A DNA stretch of 64,000 nt, from NCBI RefSeq assembly GCF_900148515.1, contig NZ_FRXN01000001.1:868001-932000 (forward strand), given 5' to 3'. This document shows, in pieces, positions 55,619 to 64,000 of the stretch; position 1 is the first letter of the stretch, and every line of letters starts with the position of its first letter. Under the pieces are notes generated by a model, which saw only the letters and a program-made list of their open reading frames with translations, had not been told where the DNA came from and did not search any database. Source of the DNA: Algoriphagus zhangzhouensis. Its GTDB lineage: Bacteria > Bacteroidota > Bacteroidia > Cytophagales > Cyclobacteriaceae. The position numbers were made by a program, and so were the translations under genes.

Positions 55619-58600
55619 TTTGACTTTTGATACTGGATAATTTTTCCACTGGCAGTACTTACCCAAAGCATTTCATCGAGAAGTATCGCATCCACGACTT
55701 CTTGGTTAAGATTAATACCAGTTTGTTCAGGTCCAAAAGATTGGATTTTATCTGTCAAATCGATTGAAAACTGAATTCCTGGATTTGCAGTCAACTTCCC
55801 AATTTTCAATCGTGTACTTTCAAGATTACCCAATACCAATAATTCGTTTTCAGAAGGCTCAAGGAAAATCGAAATTGGTGAATATTGAAAATTCAATGGA
55901 AGAGGTATAGATTTCCAAACACCATCTTTTTTCTCAAAAGCCAAACTTGCTAAAGTATCAACCTTCAAAATGGTGGCAATTTCCAACTCCTTTTCATCCA
56001 AAATTCCTGAGATTTTCACATTCGAAAATCCTTCGTGATCAGGAAATTTTGCTTTCTTCTTATAAAGTTGACTGCTCAATTCATCTCTGGAAAAGAAAGG
56101 GAATAGTTCACCCTGGATTTGAATTTCCATCAAAGGATCAACGGAGCCATTTTGATCAAAATCTGCAAAATACAGAGACAAAGGTTTTTCTGAATCAGCT
56201 TCTAAGCGGCTATTGAGCCCCCAATTCCCCATAAACAAAAGGTCATTACCACTTTCACTTTTGGTGGTGAATAACTTTCTCCAAAGTCCTCGACTTTGTA
56301 TTGGAAGACCAGTTTGGACCCATGAAAATTCTTCGGAATCGAATTGGATTGCTCGAATAGGTTCAAACTCGGAGCTAATCCATAATTCTTCTTTTCCATC
56401 TCCATTTCCATCCAAGATCGTCATGTCTGTGACCCGATTGATTTCATTTAAGATTTGAGATGAAACATATTGGAACTTCCTCTTCCCCAAATTCTCAAAA
56501 ACCAAAGTTGGGCTTGACTCAGGCCATCTTCCAGGTAGATAGGTTCCTCCCAAAATGAGATCCAAGTCCCCATCTTGATCAAAATCCCAAGGCAAAACCT
56601 TTGAATTGAATCTCTGTTCCCCATCAACTGAAAGGATAACCTCATTGTCAAAATTGAAATTTGGACCTTGAAAATAGATTCGGCTTCCATTTTCACCATT
56701 CAATTTGGAGATTATCAAGTCGAGCTTTCCGTCACCATCCAAGTCCATCAACTCCAAACCGGAAACTCGACTTTGAATTCCAGAAATCAATTTTTCTTTA
56801 AGCTGAAATGACTTTTTGATTCCATCAATCAACCAAACATTTCCTTTTCCATCACTAAAAACCAGATCCTCGTTTCCATCCAGATTAAGATCTCCTTTTG
56901 CAAAATGAACCTTAGAGTTTGATTGGGAATACAATAATTGATTTTGACTCTTAAAGTCTTCAATAGTAGCATCGATTTCTTCCAAATCCCACTCATCCAC
57001 CAATTCCCAAAATGGTTTATTCGGTTTTTTAAATTCAACATTGGTGGTAGAATTTCCATAAGAAACCTTCAACAGTTGACCTGAATTTGGTTTCTCAATG
57101 TTTTCCTTTCTTCCATCTGGCCATACAACTTTAATCGAATCAATAGCTTGCTGACCAAGTCCAAAATGCAGGATTTCTGACACATTCCCTTGATAGCCTT
57201 TGTAAATCAATTGCTCTTGATACTGGAGTTTTCCATTGGAATACAACCAAACTTTGGAACCAATTCCTGAAGGATTCCCTTGCGGGCCTTCCAATTGAAT
57301 TTGAAGAAAGTGATTTCCTTCTCCAGAAGCTGTGTTTTCAAAGATCTGAGAAGGCTCATTTAGATTATTGAGTACTAAATCCAAATCACCATCCTGATCC
57401 AAATCGGCATAAATAGCTCCATTACTATTTCCCGGAATACCAATACCCCATTCATCGGAGACATCCTGAAATTGAAGTCCATTTTGATTTTTAAATGCAA
57501 AATTTCCAACCTTGGTTGCAGGCATTTTCTGAATTAAATTCTGAACCGTTTCAGTTGTCACATGAGTGTTACCCAATTGAGTATTTCTGTAATTGATAAA
57601 ATCCAGATTCGTAAAATCCTTCAAAAATCCATTGGAAATAAAAAGGTCGGTCCAGCCATCATTGTCATAATCCCCAGCCAGCGGAGCCCAACTCCAATCC
57701 GTTGCCTCTATGCCCGAAAGGTTCCCGATTTCAGAAAAGGTCCCATTTTGATTATTCAGTTGGAGCATATTTCTCATCACCTGATGATGCAATCCAGATC
57801 GGACAAATAATTGATAGTGCTCGTAATTTTCAGGACTATGCAATAATTTTTGACGCTTATTGCTCGCAGGAAGCATGTCCAGAGAAATCAGATCAGTCCA
57901 GCCATCTTGATTGAAATCGGATGCATCCACTCCCATTGAATATTGACTGGTAATCGAAAAAGCCTCATTAAGATCATTCCTGAACGTGCCATCCCCTTGA
58001 TTGACATAAAAATAATCTGGGGCCGAATAATCATTTCCTAAGTAAATATCAGGCCAACCATCTTGATTAAAGTCAGAGATCACAGCACCTAAGCCATAAC
58101 TCAATGGGCTTCCAGAAAAGCCGACTTCCTTACTTACATCGTGAAATTTTCCTCCTTCATTTCGATAGATTTTGGAGCTACTCATTGAATCATATTCACT
58201 GAGCATAGACTTGAATGCCTGTTCATTGAGATTTGTAAATAGACTTGGATTATGATTTAGAAGCAGCATATCCAAATCCCCATCTCTATCCAAATCTGAA
58301 AAATAAGCTGCTACAGAATAGGCAGGATCAGCTAATCCATAGTCTTCTGCCATTTCCTTGAAATAAGGGATACCTTGCTTATCCAAGCCCTGATTTACAA
58401 ACAATTGGTTTTTTCTGGAAGACTCATCCAAGTCACCAGAATAACACACATAAATATCTTTTAATCCATCGGAATTGATATCCACAATGGCTGTACCAGT
58501 TGTCCAGGCAGCTTCTCTTCCACCGGTTCCAGTTGCTAGAGTGATGTCTTTAAAACGAAGGTTTCCAAGGTTTAAAAAAAGTTTATTGGATTGCTGATTT

Positions 58601-58875
58601 GCAGTAAAATACAAATCCTCCAATCCATCATTATTGATATCGCCAACTGCAACTCCTCCTCCATTATAGAAATATTGATAATAAAGGACATTTGCAATCG
58701 CAGTCTCCTGAATTTGATTCGTAAAGTTCAGCCCTGTAGAATCGGAAGGTAATACTCTAAAAAGAGTTTGATTTCCTCCTTTTTCACTATCAGTTCTTTT
58801 ACAAGAAAGAAGTAAAAAAGCGAAAATAGGTATCGCCAACAAGCGAAGAAAAAGAAATTGATTGGGGTGATTCAA
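55615..58875 (-). CDS. VCBS/FG-GAP repeat lipoprotein with ASPIC/UnbV domain (CRTAC1-like)
   Basis: 1086 residues; lipobox LLLSC (Cys25). Many VCBS/FG-GAP repeats with calcium-loop-like DxNxDG(x)xD motifs (DINNDGLEDLYF, DFNQDGWPDIYLGND, DYDNDGWTDLFISNG, DLDQDGDLDLVLNN) over most of the chain, plus an ASPIC/UnbV segment (LGQQAIDSIKVVWPDG, about 590-605). Such proteins are surface lipoproteins often next to SusC/SusD in PULs, possibly binding the polysaccharide. A hairpin separates it from the SGBP gene. Its stop overlaps the GH9 start. Confidence 0.88.
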   Translation of the reverse strand: MNHPNQFLFLRLLAIPIFAFLLLSCKRTDSEKGGNQTLFRVLPSDSTGLNFTNQIQETAIANVLYYQYFYNGGGVAVGDINNDGLEDLYFTANQQSNKLFLNLGNLRFKDITLATGTGGREAAWTTGTAIVDINSDGLKDIYVCYSGDLDESSRKNQLFVNQGLDKQGIPYFKEMAEDYGLADPAYSVAAYFSDLDRDGDLDMLLLNHNPSLFTNLNEQAFKSMLSEYDSMSSSKIYRNEGGKFHDVSKEVGFSGSPLSYGLGAVISDFNQDGWPDIYLGNDYSAPDYFYVNQGDGTFRNDLNEAFSITSQYSMGVDASDFNQDGWTDLISLDMLPASNKRQKLLHSPENYEHYQLFVRSGLHHQVMRNMLQLNNQNGTFSEIGNLSGIEATDWSWAPLAGDYDNDGWTDLFISNGFLKDFTNLDFINYRNTQLGNTHVTTETVQNLIQKMPATKVGNFAFKNQNGLQFQDVSDEWGIGIPGNSNGAIYADLDQDGDLDLVLNNLNEPSQIFENTASGEGNHFLQIQLEGPQGNPSGIGSKVWLYSNGKLQYQEQLIYKGYQGNVSEILHFGLGQQAIDSIKVVWPDGRKENIEKPNSGQLLKVSYGNSTTNVEFKKPNKPFWELVDEWDLEEIDATIEDFKSQNQLLYSQSNSKVHFAKGDLNLDGNEDLVFSDGKGNVWLIDGIKKSFQLKEKLISGIQSRVSGLELMDLDGDGKLDLIISKLNGENGSRIYFQGPNFNFDNEVILSVDGEQRFNSKVLPWDFDQDGDLDLILGGTYLPGRWPESSPTLVFENLGKRKFQYVSSQILNEINRVTDMTILDGNGDGKEELWISSEFEPIRAIQFDSEEFSWVQTGLPIQSRGLWRKLFTTKSESGNDLLFMGNWGLNSRLEADSEKPLSLYFADFDQNGSVDPLMEIQIQGELFPFFSRDELSSQLYKKKAKFPDHEGFSNVKISGILDEKELEIATILKVDTLASLAFEKKDGVWKSIPLPLNFQYSPISIFLEPSENELLVLGNLESTRLKIGKLTANPGIQFSIDLTDKIQSFGPEQTGINLNQEVVDAILLDEMLWVSTASGKIIQYQKSK

Positions 58876-58904
58876 AGCGATTCTTTTCTTGAAAACAAAG
58901 AAAA

Positions 58905-58929
58905 CTCCGGAGCTGCTTGAACTCCGGAG
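58905..58929 (-). terminator. Hairpin between SGBP and VCBS genes (partial terminator/attenuator)
   Basis: 8-bp inverted repeat CTCCGGAG (58905-58912 and 58922-58929) with a 9-nt loop, followed on the minus strand by TTTTCTTTGTTTTC. Enough for an intrinsic terminator, so it may lower expression of the downstream VCBS-GH9-esterase part relative to SusC/D. Confidence 0.7.
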
Positions 58930-58948
58930 GCAATCTGAAAACGGGAAA

Positions 58949-60223
58949 TTATTCTACTGCTCTGATTAATCTTAGATTATCAAAACCCATTACAGCTTGA
59001 ATATCATTTGAAGTTGGATTGATCACAACCAAACGAATTTGCTTCGCCCAACCATCTCCGTCCAATAAATCTTGGTAGGTACTCAAGCGAGTAGTACCAT
59101 TGGTTAATTGACTTGCGTTCATGGAGATAGTAAACCAAGAACCATCAGTTTCTCTCACAAAATCAGTAATCGGAACATTGTAACTCAATTCGTTTCCGTT
59201 TTTGTCAGGGAACCAAAATTGAAGTAACAATCCATCTATGGATTCGGAGGTACTTACAGCCATTTCTACCCTAAAATCGAACTTATTGGCTGGAGTTGAA
59301 GGGTCATACTCTCCACTTGGATCTGTAGGGAAAATCTGTACTCCACCCCAGTTGGTCAAGTTGATTACCTTATCATTGTTCCAGCCCCAATTAGCTGGGA
59401 AGGCCTGATTCATTCCTGCAAAACTTCCTTCCAGACTCTCGATTCCTGGTTGGGTAGGTTTGATCATTTCTCCTGACAATCCCCATCCCCAATTCCATGG
59501 CCATTCTAGAGCACCATTGGTATCAAAATCAGCGATCATTCCTTTGCCTGCATAAATCTGAGAAGTTCTACCCGGAACGGAACCACCACTTCGAGTCACA
59601 ACTGAAATAGATTGACTTTCGGAAAAATCCATTCCATCTGGAACAGTCACTTTCAAGGAAGTACCAGCGCCATTGGTTTCAAATCCAGATGTAACAAACA
59701 CGTCGGTTCCCGGGAAATAAACTGTATCTACGAAATAGAAATATCTACCATATAACTCCAACTCATCACCTGGCTTCACATATTGATTTTTCACTTGCAA
59801 AATCTGTGGTGCCGGTGGAAGTGTTTGAAAACTAATAATGGATTCACCAGATTTGGTTACCAAACGAAGGGTATTGGGTACATCAGGATTGGTAGCAACT
59901 GTTGGTACACTATCAGAGACTGTAACGATTACTGCGTTATTGGTCACATAGGCAGTATTTACACCTAAAGGATAATCATTCAAGTATACTTGTTGGGTTC
60001 CAAGAAAATTGGTTCCCATGATAGACAAAGTCGTACCCAGGGTTGCTGAAGTCAACGAACTGTCCACTGTTGTGGGATCAGTTGTTCTTACCCTTTCGAT
60101 TGTGGGAGGCCCCACACTTATTTCATCTTCCTCTTGGCATGATCCCAACCCAATTGCCAATGTCAAAAGGGAAGCAACAACCAGAGAGTGAGATAGGTTT
60201 TTTGGATAATTTATAAGTTTCAT
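58949..60223 (-). CDS. IPT/TIG surface glycan-binding lipoprotein (SusE/F-like position)
   Basis: 424 residues; lipobox LGSC (Cys29). Two IPT/TIG Ig-like domains (about 38-125 and 128-220) and a C-terminal module (about 230-424) rich in Trp/Gly (WPWNWGWGLSG, FPANWGWNNDKVINLTNWGG), as glycan-binding surface proteins of PULs show. Should sit on the outer leaflet and hold the polysaccharide for SusC/D. 27 bp downstream of the SusD gene. Confidence 0.87.
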   Translation of the reverse strand: MKLINYPKNLSHSLVVASLLTLAIGLGSCQEEDEISVGPPTIERVRTTDPTTVDSSLTSATLGTTLSIMGTNFLGTQQVYLNDYPLGVNTAYVTNNAVIVTVSDSVPTVATNPDVPNTLRLVTKSGESIISFQTLPPAPQILQVKNQYVKPGDELELYGRYFYFVDTVYFPGTDVFVTSGFETNGAGTSLKVTVPDGMDFSESQSISVVTRSGGSVPGRTSQIYAGKGMIADFDTNGALEWPWNWGWGLSGEMIKPTQPGIESLEGSFAGMNQAFPANWGWNNDKVINLTNWGGVQIFPTDPSGEYDPSTPANKFDFRVEMAVSTSESIDGLLLQFWFPDKNGNELSYNVPITDFVRETDGSWFTISMNASQLTNGTTRLSTYQDLLDGDGWAKQIRLVVINPTSNDIQAVMGFDNLRLIRAVE

Positions 60224-60250
60224 AATTAGATCTTAATTAAACATGGACAA

Positions 60251-61915
60251 TCACTCTCCAGAAGAGAAATCATAAGGAACTGGAGGTTTTCTCAGGTTTG
60301 GAGCTCTGGATAATTCAGAGGAAGGAATGGGAATCAAGAAATTTGACGCATTCACATTGAAGAACCTTGGAGATGTATCATCATCAGGAATTTCAACATC
60401 CCACAAAGTTGGATCTGGCAATTTGTCCGGATAGATTCTGAAAGTGCCTCTATCTTGCTCCGATAAAATTTGATAAGTCAATTCAGGATTGTAGTAATGC
60501 AATCTGGTAAACTCATACCATGCCTGGCCTTCCATGGCAAACTCACGCATTCTCTCCTCAAAAATATCTTCCCAAGTTACCGAAGTAAGTGGGCTGACAC
60601 CGGCTCTTTCTCTAACCAAATTGACATAGGTAAGTGCTTCAGATGGGTCTTTGGACAAAATAGCTTCGGCATAAACCAAGTAAACATCAGCCAATCTCAA
60701 GATATAGGTATTGATCTCTGTACCCTGCTGCACTACTTTGCCATCGTTGTCCTCTGGCCTACCAACTACGTATTTCTTAACCCAAGCTCTGCCATTATAA
60801 TCTCTTGCTCCATCATTGCTTCTTGCTGGAACTCTCAATTCTTGAGCTGTACCTCCAGCAGGTACTTGAGTGATATAAGGGTAGTGATCTCCAGGAAACA
60901 TGAATGTCGCTTTCCTTCTGGTATCGAAAGTGTAATCTTCATACAAATCCAACATCCATTTAGAAGCTCCAATATCTCCTCCCCATCCGTCACCAAATCC
61001 GGTGATTTCTGATCCGAAGGCCAAAAAAGCCTGCACTGAGTTTTGAGCACCCCAAGCACCAGCCTGACCTGCATTGTAAGTCCATTGCAAAGCCGCAAGA
61101 GTTTCTTCATTATTATTATTGGCCATCTTGAAGAGATCTTCATAATTCTCCATCAAGCTTGCTCCACTATTATCAATGACTCTTTTGGCGAAATATGCAG
61201 CCGAATCCAAATCAGTTTGATTTCTTGATCCTGAGACTCCAGCCCTAGTCAAATACATTTTGGCCAAAAGTCCCTCTGCACTCCACTTGTTCAATCTACC
61301 AGTTTGAACACTAGATTCCGGAAGGTTTTCCGCAGCAAATCTGATATCCTTGATGATAAATTGCCAAACAGACTCTTCAGTGTTTCTGGTCAAAGTCGTA
61401 TCCTGAAGCAAAGTCGTATTATTGGTGATAATTGGAACTGCTCCCCAGTTTTGGACTAGATAGGAAAAGGCCAAACCTCTCATAAATCTTCCTTCTGCCA
61501 AACCATGATTTTTGATTCGGTCTGTCACGTCTTCCCCAGCAAAACTCTCAATATTATTGATCAGGGAATTGGATTGTGCTACCACATTGTAAAAAGCTCT
61601 CCAGGCAGCTCCATTTTCAGGAGTTTCACCGGTAGTATTGAACCTTACATTTTCCAATTGGTAGGATCCAGAAGTCAATATTCCTCCTCTCGCATCCCCT
61701 ATTCCATGGCTTGCTTTATCATTGTAAGCAAACCAAACAATATTGTAAAGCGGCGCAGAAGCAGCCAGAATTTGGTCATCATTTTGATAGAAATTTGCAT
61801 CAACGATTGCATCTAATGGAGGCCTGTCTAAAAACTCATCAGAGCAACCCGATAATCCCAAACTCAAGGCTGCTACACCCGCCAGGATATTCCTGATATT
61901 TATATGTTTTTTCAT
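60251..61915 (-). CDS. susD: RagB/SusD-family starch-binding-like lipoprotein
   Basis: 554 residues; lipobox LSGC (Cys24) and mature FLDRPPLDAIVD start. SusD fold: TPR-like helices with AYNDKASHGIGDARGG, IVWFAYND, RFMRGLAFSYLVQNWGAVPI (about 134-153), and the C-terminal EERMREFAMEGQAWYEFTRL (about 458-477) region. Outer-membrane lipoprotein lid of the SusC transporter; ligand is set by the PUL. Stop of SusC is 18 bp upstream. Confidence 0.94.
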   Translation of the reverse strand: MKKHINIRNILAGVAALSLGLSGCSDEFLDRPPLDAIVDANFYQNDDQILAASAPLYNIVWFAYNDKASHGIGDARGGILTSGSYQLENVRFNTTGETPENGAAWRAFYNVVAQSNSLINNIESFAGEDVTDRIKNHGLAEGRFMRGLAFSYLVQNWGAVPIITNNTTLLQDTTLTRNTEESVWQFIIKDIRFAAENLPESSVQTGRLNKWSAEGLLAKMYLTRAGVSGSRNQTDLDSAAYFAKRVIDNSGASLMENYEDLFKMANNNNEETLAALQWTYNAGQAGAWGAQNSVQAFLAFGSEITGFGDGWGGDIGASKWMLDLYEDYTFDTRRKATFMFPGDHYPYITQVPAGGTAQELRVPARSNDGARDYNGRAWVKKYVVGRPEDNDGKVVQQGTEINTYILRLADVYLVYAEAILSKDPSEALTYVNLVRERAGVSPLTSVTWEDIFEERMREFAMEGQAWYEFTRLHYYNPELTYQILSEQDRGTFRIYPDKLPDPTLWDVEIPDDDTSPRFFNVNASNFLIPIPSSELSRAPNLRKPPVPYDFSSGE

Positions 61916-61933
61916 TTGATTCTTCTTTTGGGT

Positions 61934-64000
61934 TTAAAAGTCAATTCCTAAGCTGATAGTATACATTCTCGTCTGAGGATATCTTGCGTAATCAACCCCG
62001 ATCAGCTGATTTTCTGCAGACACATTGTTACCCACATAGGAACCTACTTCAGGATCATATCCTTTGTATTTGGTCCATGTAAAGGCATTTTGAACACCAA
62101 CCATCAATCTTCCTCCTCGGATCACATTTTGACCGCCTAGAAGAGAACTCGGAATATTGTAGCTCAATTGAATGTTTTTCAATCTTACAAATGACCCGTC
62201 TTCCACATATTTATCTGAAATTCTGGTGCTGTTACCATTCAAGTCTGTGATCGTGATACGAGGAATATTGGTATCAGAATTCACGATAAATGGATTACCT
62301 GATTCGTCCATTTCGATTCTGGCATAATCATAGGTTTCTGCCAGCATGTTTCTGCCCAAGTAGATATTATTCGGAGCGATATTTCTGAATCTGTTGAAGT
62401 TGTAGATATCGTTTCCTACTGCTCCTGTCAACAAAATGTCCAAGGTGAAGTTTTTGTAAGAAAACTGCTGCGTGGTACCAAAAGTCAGTTTTGGCCAAGG
62501 ATTACCAATGAAAGTCTGATCTCTTTCATCAATTACTCCATCACCGTTTAAATCTTTGAATTTGATATCACCAACATAAATCCCGTCTTCACCCACTGGC
62601 AAAGGATTTCCAGAATTGTCAACTGGTCTCGCGCTTGATTCAACCTCTTCCAAAGACTGGAACAATCCATCAGAAACGTATCCATAGAACATCCAAGGTG
62701 CCTGACCAATCACAGCTCTTTGAGTAAAGTCATTCATGTACCAGGCAGTTCTGTCAATGAAAGCCGTTTGAGAGAAGAATTGAGTGACTTTGGTCTTGAA
62801 ACCAGAGAAGTTGAAATTCGAAGTCCAGCTAAATCCACTAGCTCTATTATCAATATTGATGGTATTGATCGTGATTCCAAAACCTCTATTTTCAAGAGCA
62901 CCGATATTTACTGTTGGAGTCCCGATACTTCCTTCCGCCGATGTCCCCATGTACCAAGGCAATGGGTTAAGAAGCAATAGATTATCAGTTTTCTTCAGAT
63001 AAAAATCACCTTCCAATTGAACTCTGTTATTAAACATGTTCAAGTTGAAACCTAGGTTATAGGTTTGGGTTTCTTCCCATTTCAATGAAGGGTTCCCAAA
63101 TCTTGACACCAAAAATCCACCACCCCATGGAGTCGGGATACTTGGAGAACTTAAAGGAGCAAAAATTGCATTCGCATTTCCTTGATTACCGGTCAAACCG
63201 GTTTCAAAACGAATTTTCAATTCGTCCATCCATTCTACATCATTCAGGAAGTTTTCTTCTGAAACTCTCCAAGCCGCAGAGACAGAAGGGAAATAACCCC
63301 ATCTATTCTCAGGACCAAAATTGGCAGAACCATCAGCTCTAAATGCACCTAGGATAATATACTTTTCATTGAAGGTATAATTGATTCTCCCGAAGTAGGA
63401 TTCCATAGCCCAATGTCCAGCACCTCCGCTATTGGTTGCACCCTGTGCAGAACCAAGACCTAGCTCTGGCAAATCGTTGGAAGGAAAATTAACACGAGAA
63501 GCATTCATGAACTCATATTGAGATGCTTGGGCCTCGTGGCTGACCATCGCATCGATGGCATGTTTTCCAAATGTCTTGCTATAGGTCAGGATCTGGTTCC
63601 AGTTCCAATAAAAGCTATTGTCAGAATTCTTTGTCAACTGATTGACATCATTACTGATCACACCCAAAGTATAGGTTGGAGTGAAGAAATGTCCATTGTT
63701 ATAGTTCACATTCCCATTGACCATGGTTCGGAATTTCAATCCTTCGATGATGTCCACTTCAATATTGAAACCTCCTAAAGCACCTCTTCTTTTATAGTTT
63801 CTGTCCAAAAGATTAGCCAAGGCAATCGGGTTCAAAGGAGTAAACTGAAGACTGGAGCCATTAATAGGATCCGCACCTCCCCAAGAGCCATCTGGATTGG
63901 TCACTGGAATATTCGGAGCCATTTGAATGGCATTGCTGATCACATCAGAGCTACCGGTTGCCAATTGTTCATCAGTATGGAAAAGCTGAAGGTTCACTCC
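61934..64000 (-). CDS. susC: SusC/RagA-family TonB-dependent outer-membrane transporter (5' end outside window)
   Basis: C-terminal 688 codons of a SusC-type receptor; the N-terminal carboxypeptidase-like and plug domains lie beyond base 64000. Barrel strands are visible throughout (FNEKYIILGAFRADGSANFG, WRVSEENFLNDVEWMDELKIR, GNQGNANAIFAP) and the protein ends in the SusC-type YPQTRMYTISLGIDF. The DGVIDERDQTFIGNPWPKLTFG segment is the usual SusC loop. Imports oligosaccharides with SusD. The GTG at 63997 is not the true start. Confidence 0.94.
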   Translation of the reverse strand, partial: GVNLQLFHTDEQLATGSSDVISNAIQMAPNIPVTNPDGSWGGADPINGSSLQFTPLNPIALANLLDRNYKRRGALGGFNIEVDIIEGLKFRTMVNGNVNYNNGHFFTPTYTLGVISNDVNQLTKNSDNSFYWNWNQILTYSKTFGKHAIDAMVSHEAQASQYEFMNASRVNFPSNDLPELGLGSAQGATNSGGAGHWAMESYFGRINYTFNEKYIILGAFRADGSANFGPENRWGYFPSVSAAWRVSEENFLNDVEWMDELKIRFETGLTGNQGNANAIFAPLSSPSIPTPWGGGFLVSRFGNPSLKWEETQTYNLGFNLNMFNNRVQLEGDFYLKKTDNLLLLNPLPWYMGTSAEGSIGTPTVNIGALENRGFGITINTINIDNRASGFSWTSNFNFSGFKTKVTQFFSQTAFIDRTAWYMNDFTQRAVIGQAPWMFYGYVSDGLFQSLEEVESSARPVDNSGNPLPVGEDGIYVGDIKFKDLNGDGVIDERDQTFIGNPWPKLTFGTTQQFSYKNFTLDILLTGAVGNDIYNFNRFRNIAPNNIYLGRNMLAETYDYARIEMDESGNPFIVNSDTNIPRITITDLNGNSTRISDKYVEDGSFVRLKNIQLSYNIPSSLLGGQNVIRGGRLMVGVQNAFTWTKYKGYDPEVGSYVGNNVSAENQLIGVDYARYPQTRMYTISLGIDF

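Noticed and set aside
60470..61012. 180-codon plus-strand frame inside susD
   Set aside because: Antisense of a well-supported SusD gene; no domain features.
63995..63997. GTG as start of the SusC-like gene
   Set aside because: The frame continues open past the window edge and lacks the SusC N-terminal domains, so the codon is internal.
1..64000. CRISPR arrays, tRNA/rRNA genes, insertion sequences, prophage
   Set aside because: Looked for by eye and none were seen; the single palindrome at 20456 is not a CRISPR array.

Overview
The window reads as chromosome of a Bacteroidota bacterium, most likely a Cytophagales member of the Cyclobacteriaceae/Algoriphagus type. This is inferred from SusC/SusD genes, a type IX secretion C-terminal sorting tail, GyrA with an acidic tail, AT-rich intergenic DNA, a TAnnTTTG-type -7 element, absence of Shine-Dalgarno sequences, many lipobox-Cys lipoproteins and DUF1573/SPOR/DUF2911 proteins. 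No rRNA, tRNA, CRISPR array, insertion sequence or phage gene was seen. Both ends cut genes: the 3' part of a beta-helix gene at base 1 and the 5' part of a SusC gene at base 64000.

Layout. 1-6.1 kb: exported beta-helix protein and DUF1573 protein, trpS, an acidic unknown protein, an MDR oxidoreductase and an SDR. 6.1-16.8 kb: one long minus-strand operon read holA > large TPR protein > outer-membrane barrel > SPOR protein > exbB > exbD > tonB-like > folC > trmB, with 1-nt stop-N-ATG junctions; the central six genes look like a proton-driven, envelope-spanning (Tol-Pal-like) machine. 16.9-20.4 kb: TPR protein, tandem universal stress protein, 2-hydroxyacid dehydrogenase, DUF2911 protein, then a palindromic intergenic repeat. 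20.5-26.0 kb: secreted PIG-L deacetylase > 34-residue membrane peptide (too short for ordinary ORF calling) > Na+/solute symporter, and a PagL-like lipid A deacylase. 26-37.3 kb: GapN-type aldehyde dehydrogenase with an altered active-site motif, gyrA-TPR, two envelope proteins, rpe, an S8 protease with T9SS tail, a lipoprotein, and a TrpF-like protein lacking the catalytic cysteine.

37.3-50 kb: aldo/keto reductase, NAD(P)-binding DUF2867 protein, an exported sugar-oxidoreductase module (PmoA/DUF6807, Tat-exported Gfo/Idh/MocA, lipoprotein Gfo/Idh/MocA, divergent ThuA), YjdM, FAD oxidoreductase, class C serine hydrolase, a 368-bp gene-free gap that appears to hold a small-RNA gene with its own promoter and terminator, DUF4097 lipoprotein, ABM monooxygenase and small envelope genes. 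50.7-64 kb: an alpha/beta hydrolase, then a polysaccharide utilization locus on the minus strand: SusC > SusD > IPT/TIG surface glycan-binding protein > (terminator-like hairpin) > VCBS/ASPIC lipoprotein > GH9 glucanase lipoprotein > sialate-O-acetylesterase-type lipoprotein. The set fits capture, deacetylation and cleavage of an acetylated beta-glucan-type plant or algal polysaccharide.

The candidates most worth following up are the Tol-like operon (8.0-15.8 kb), the candidate small RNA (about 47.67-47.89 kb), the coupled membrane peptide (22.24-22.34 kb), the exported oxidoreductase module (39.8-44.6 kb), and two proteins with altered catalytic residues (GapN-like 26.1 kb; TrpF-like 36.7 kb).
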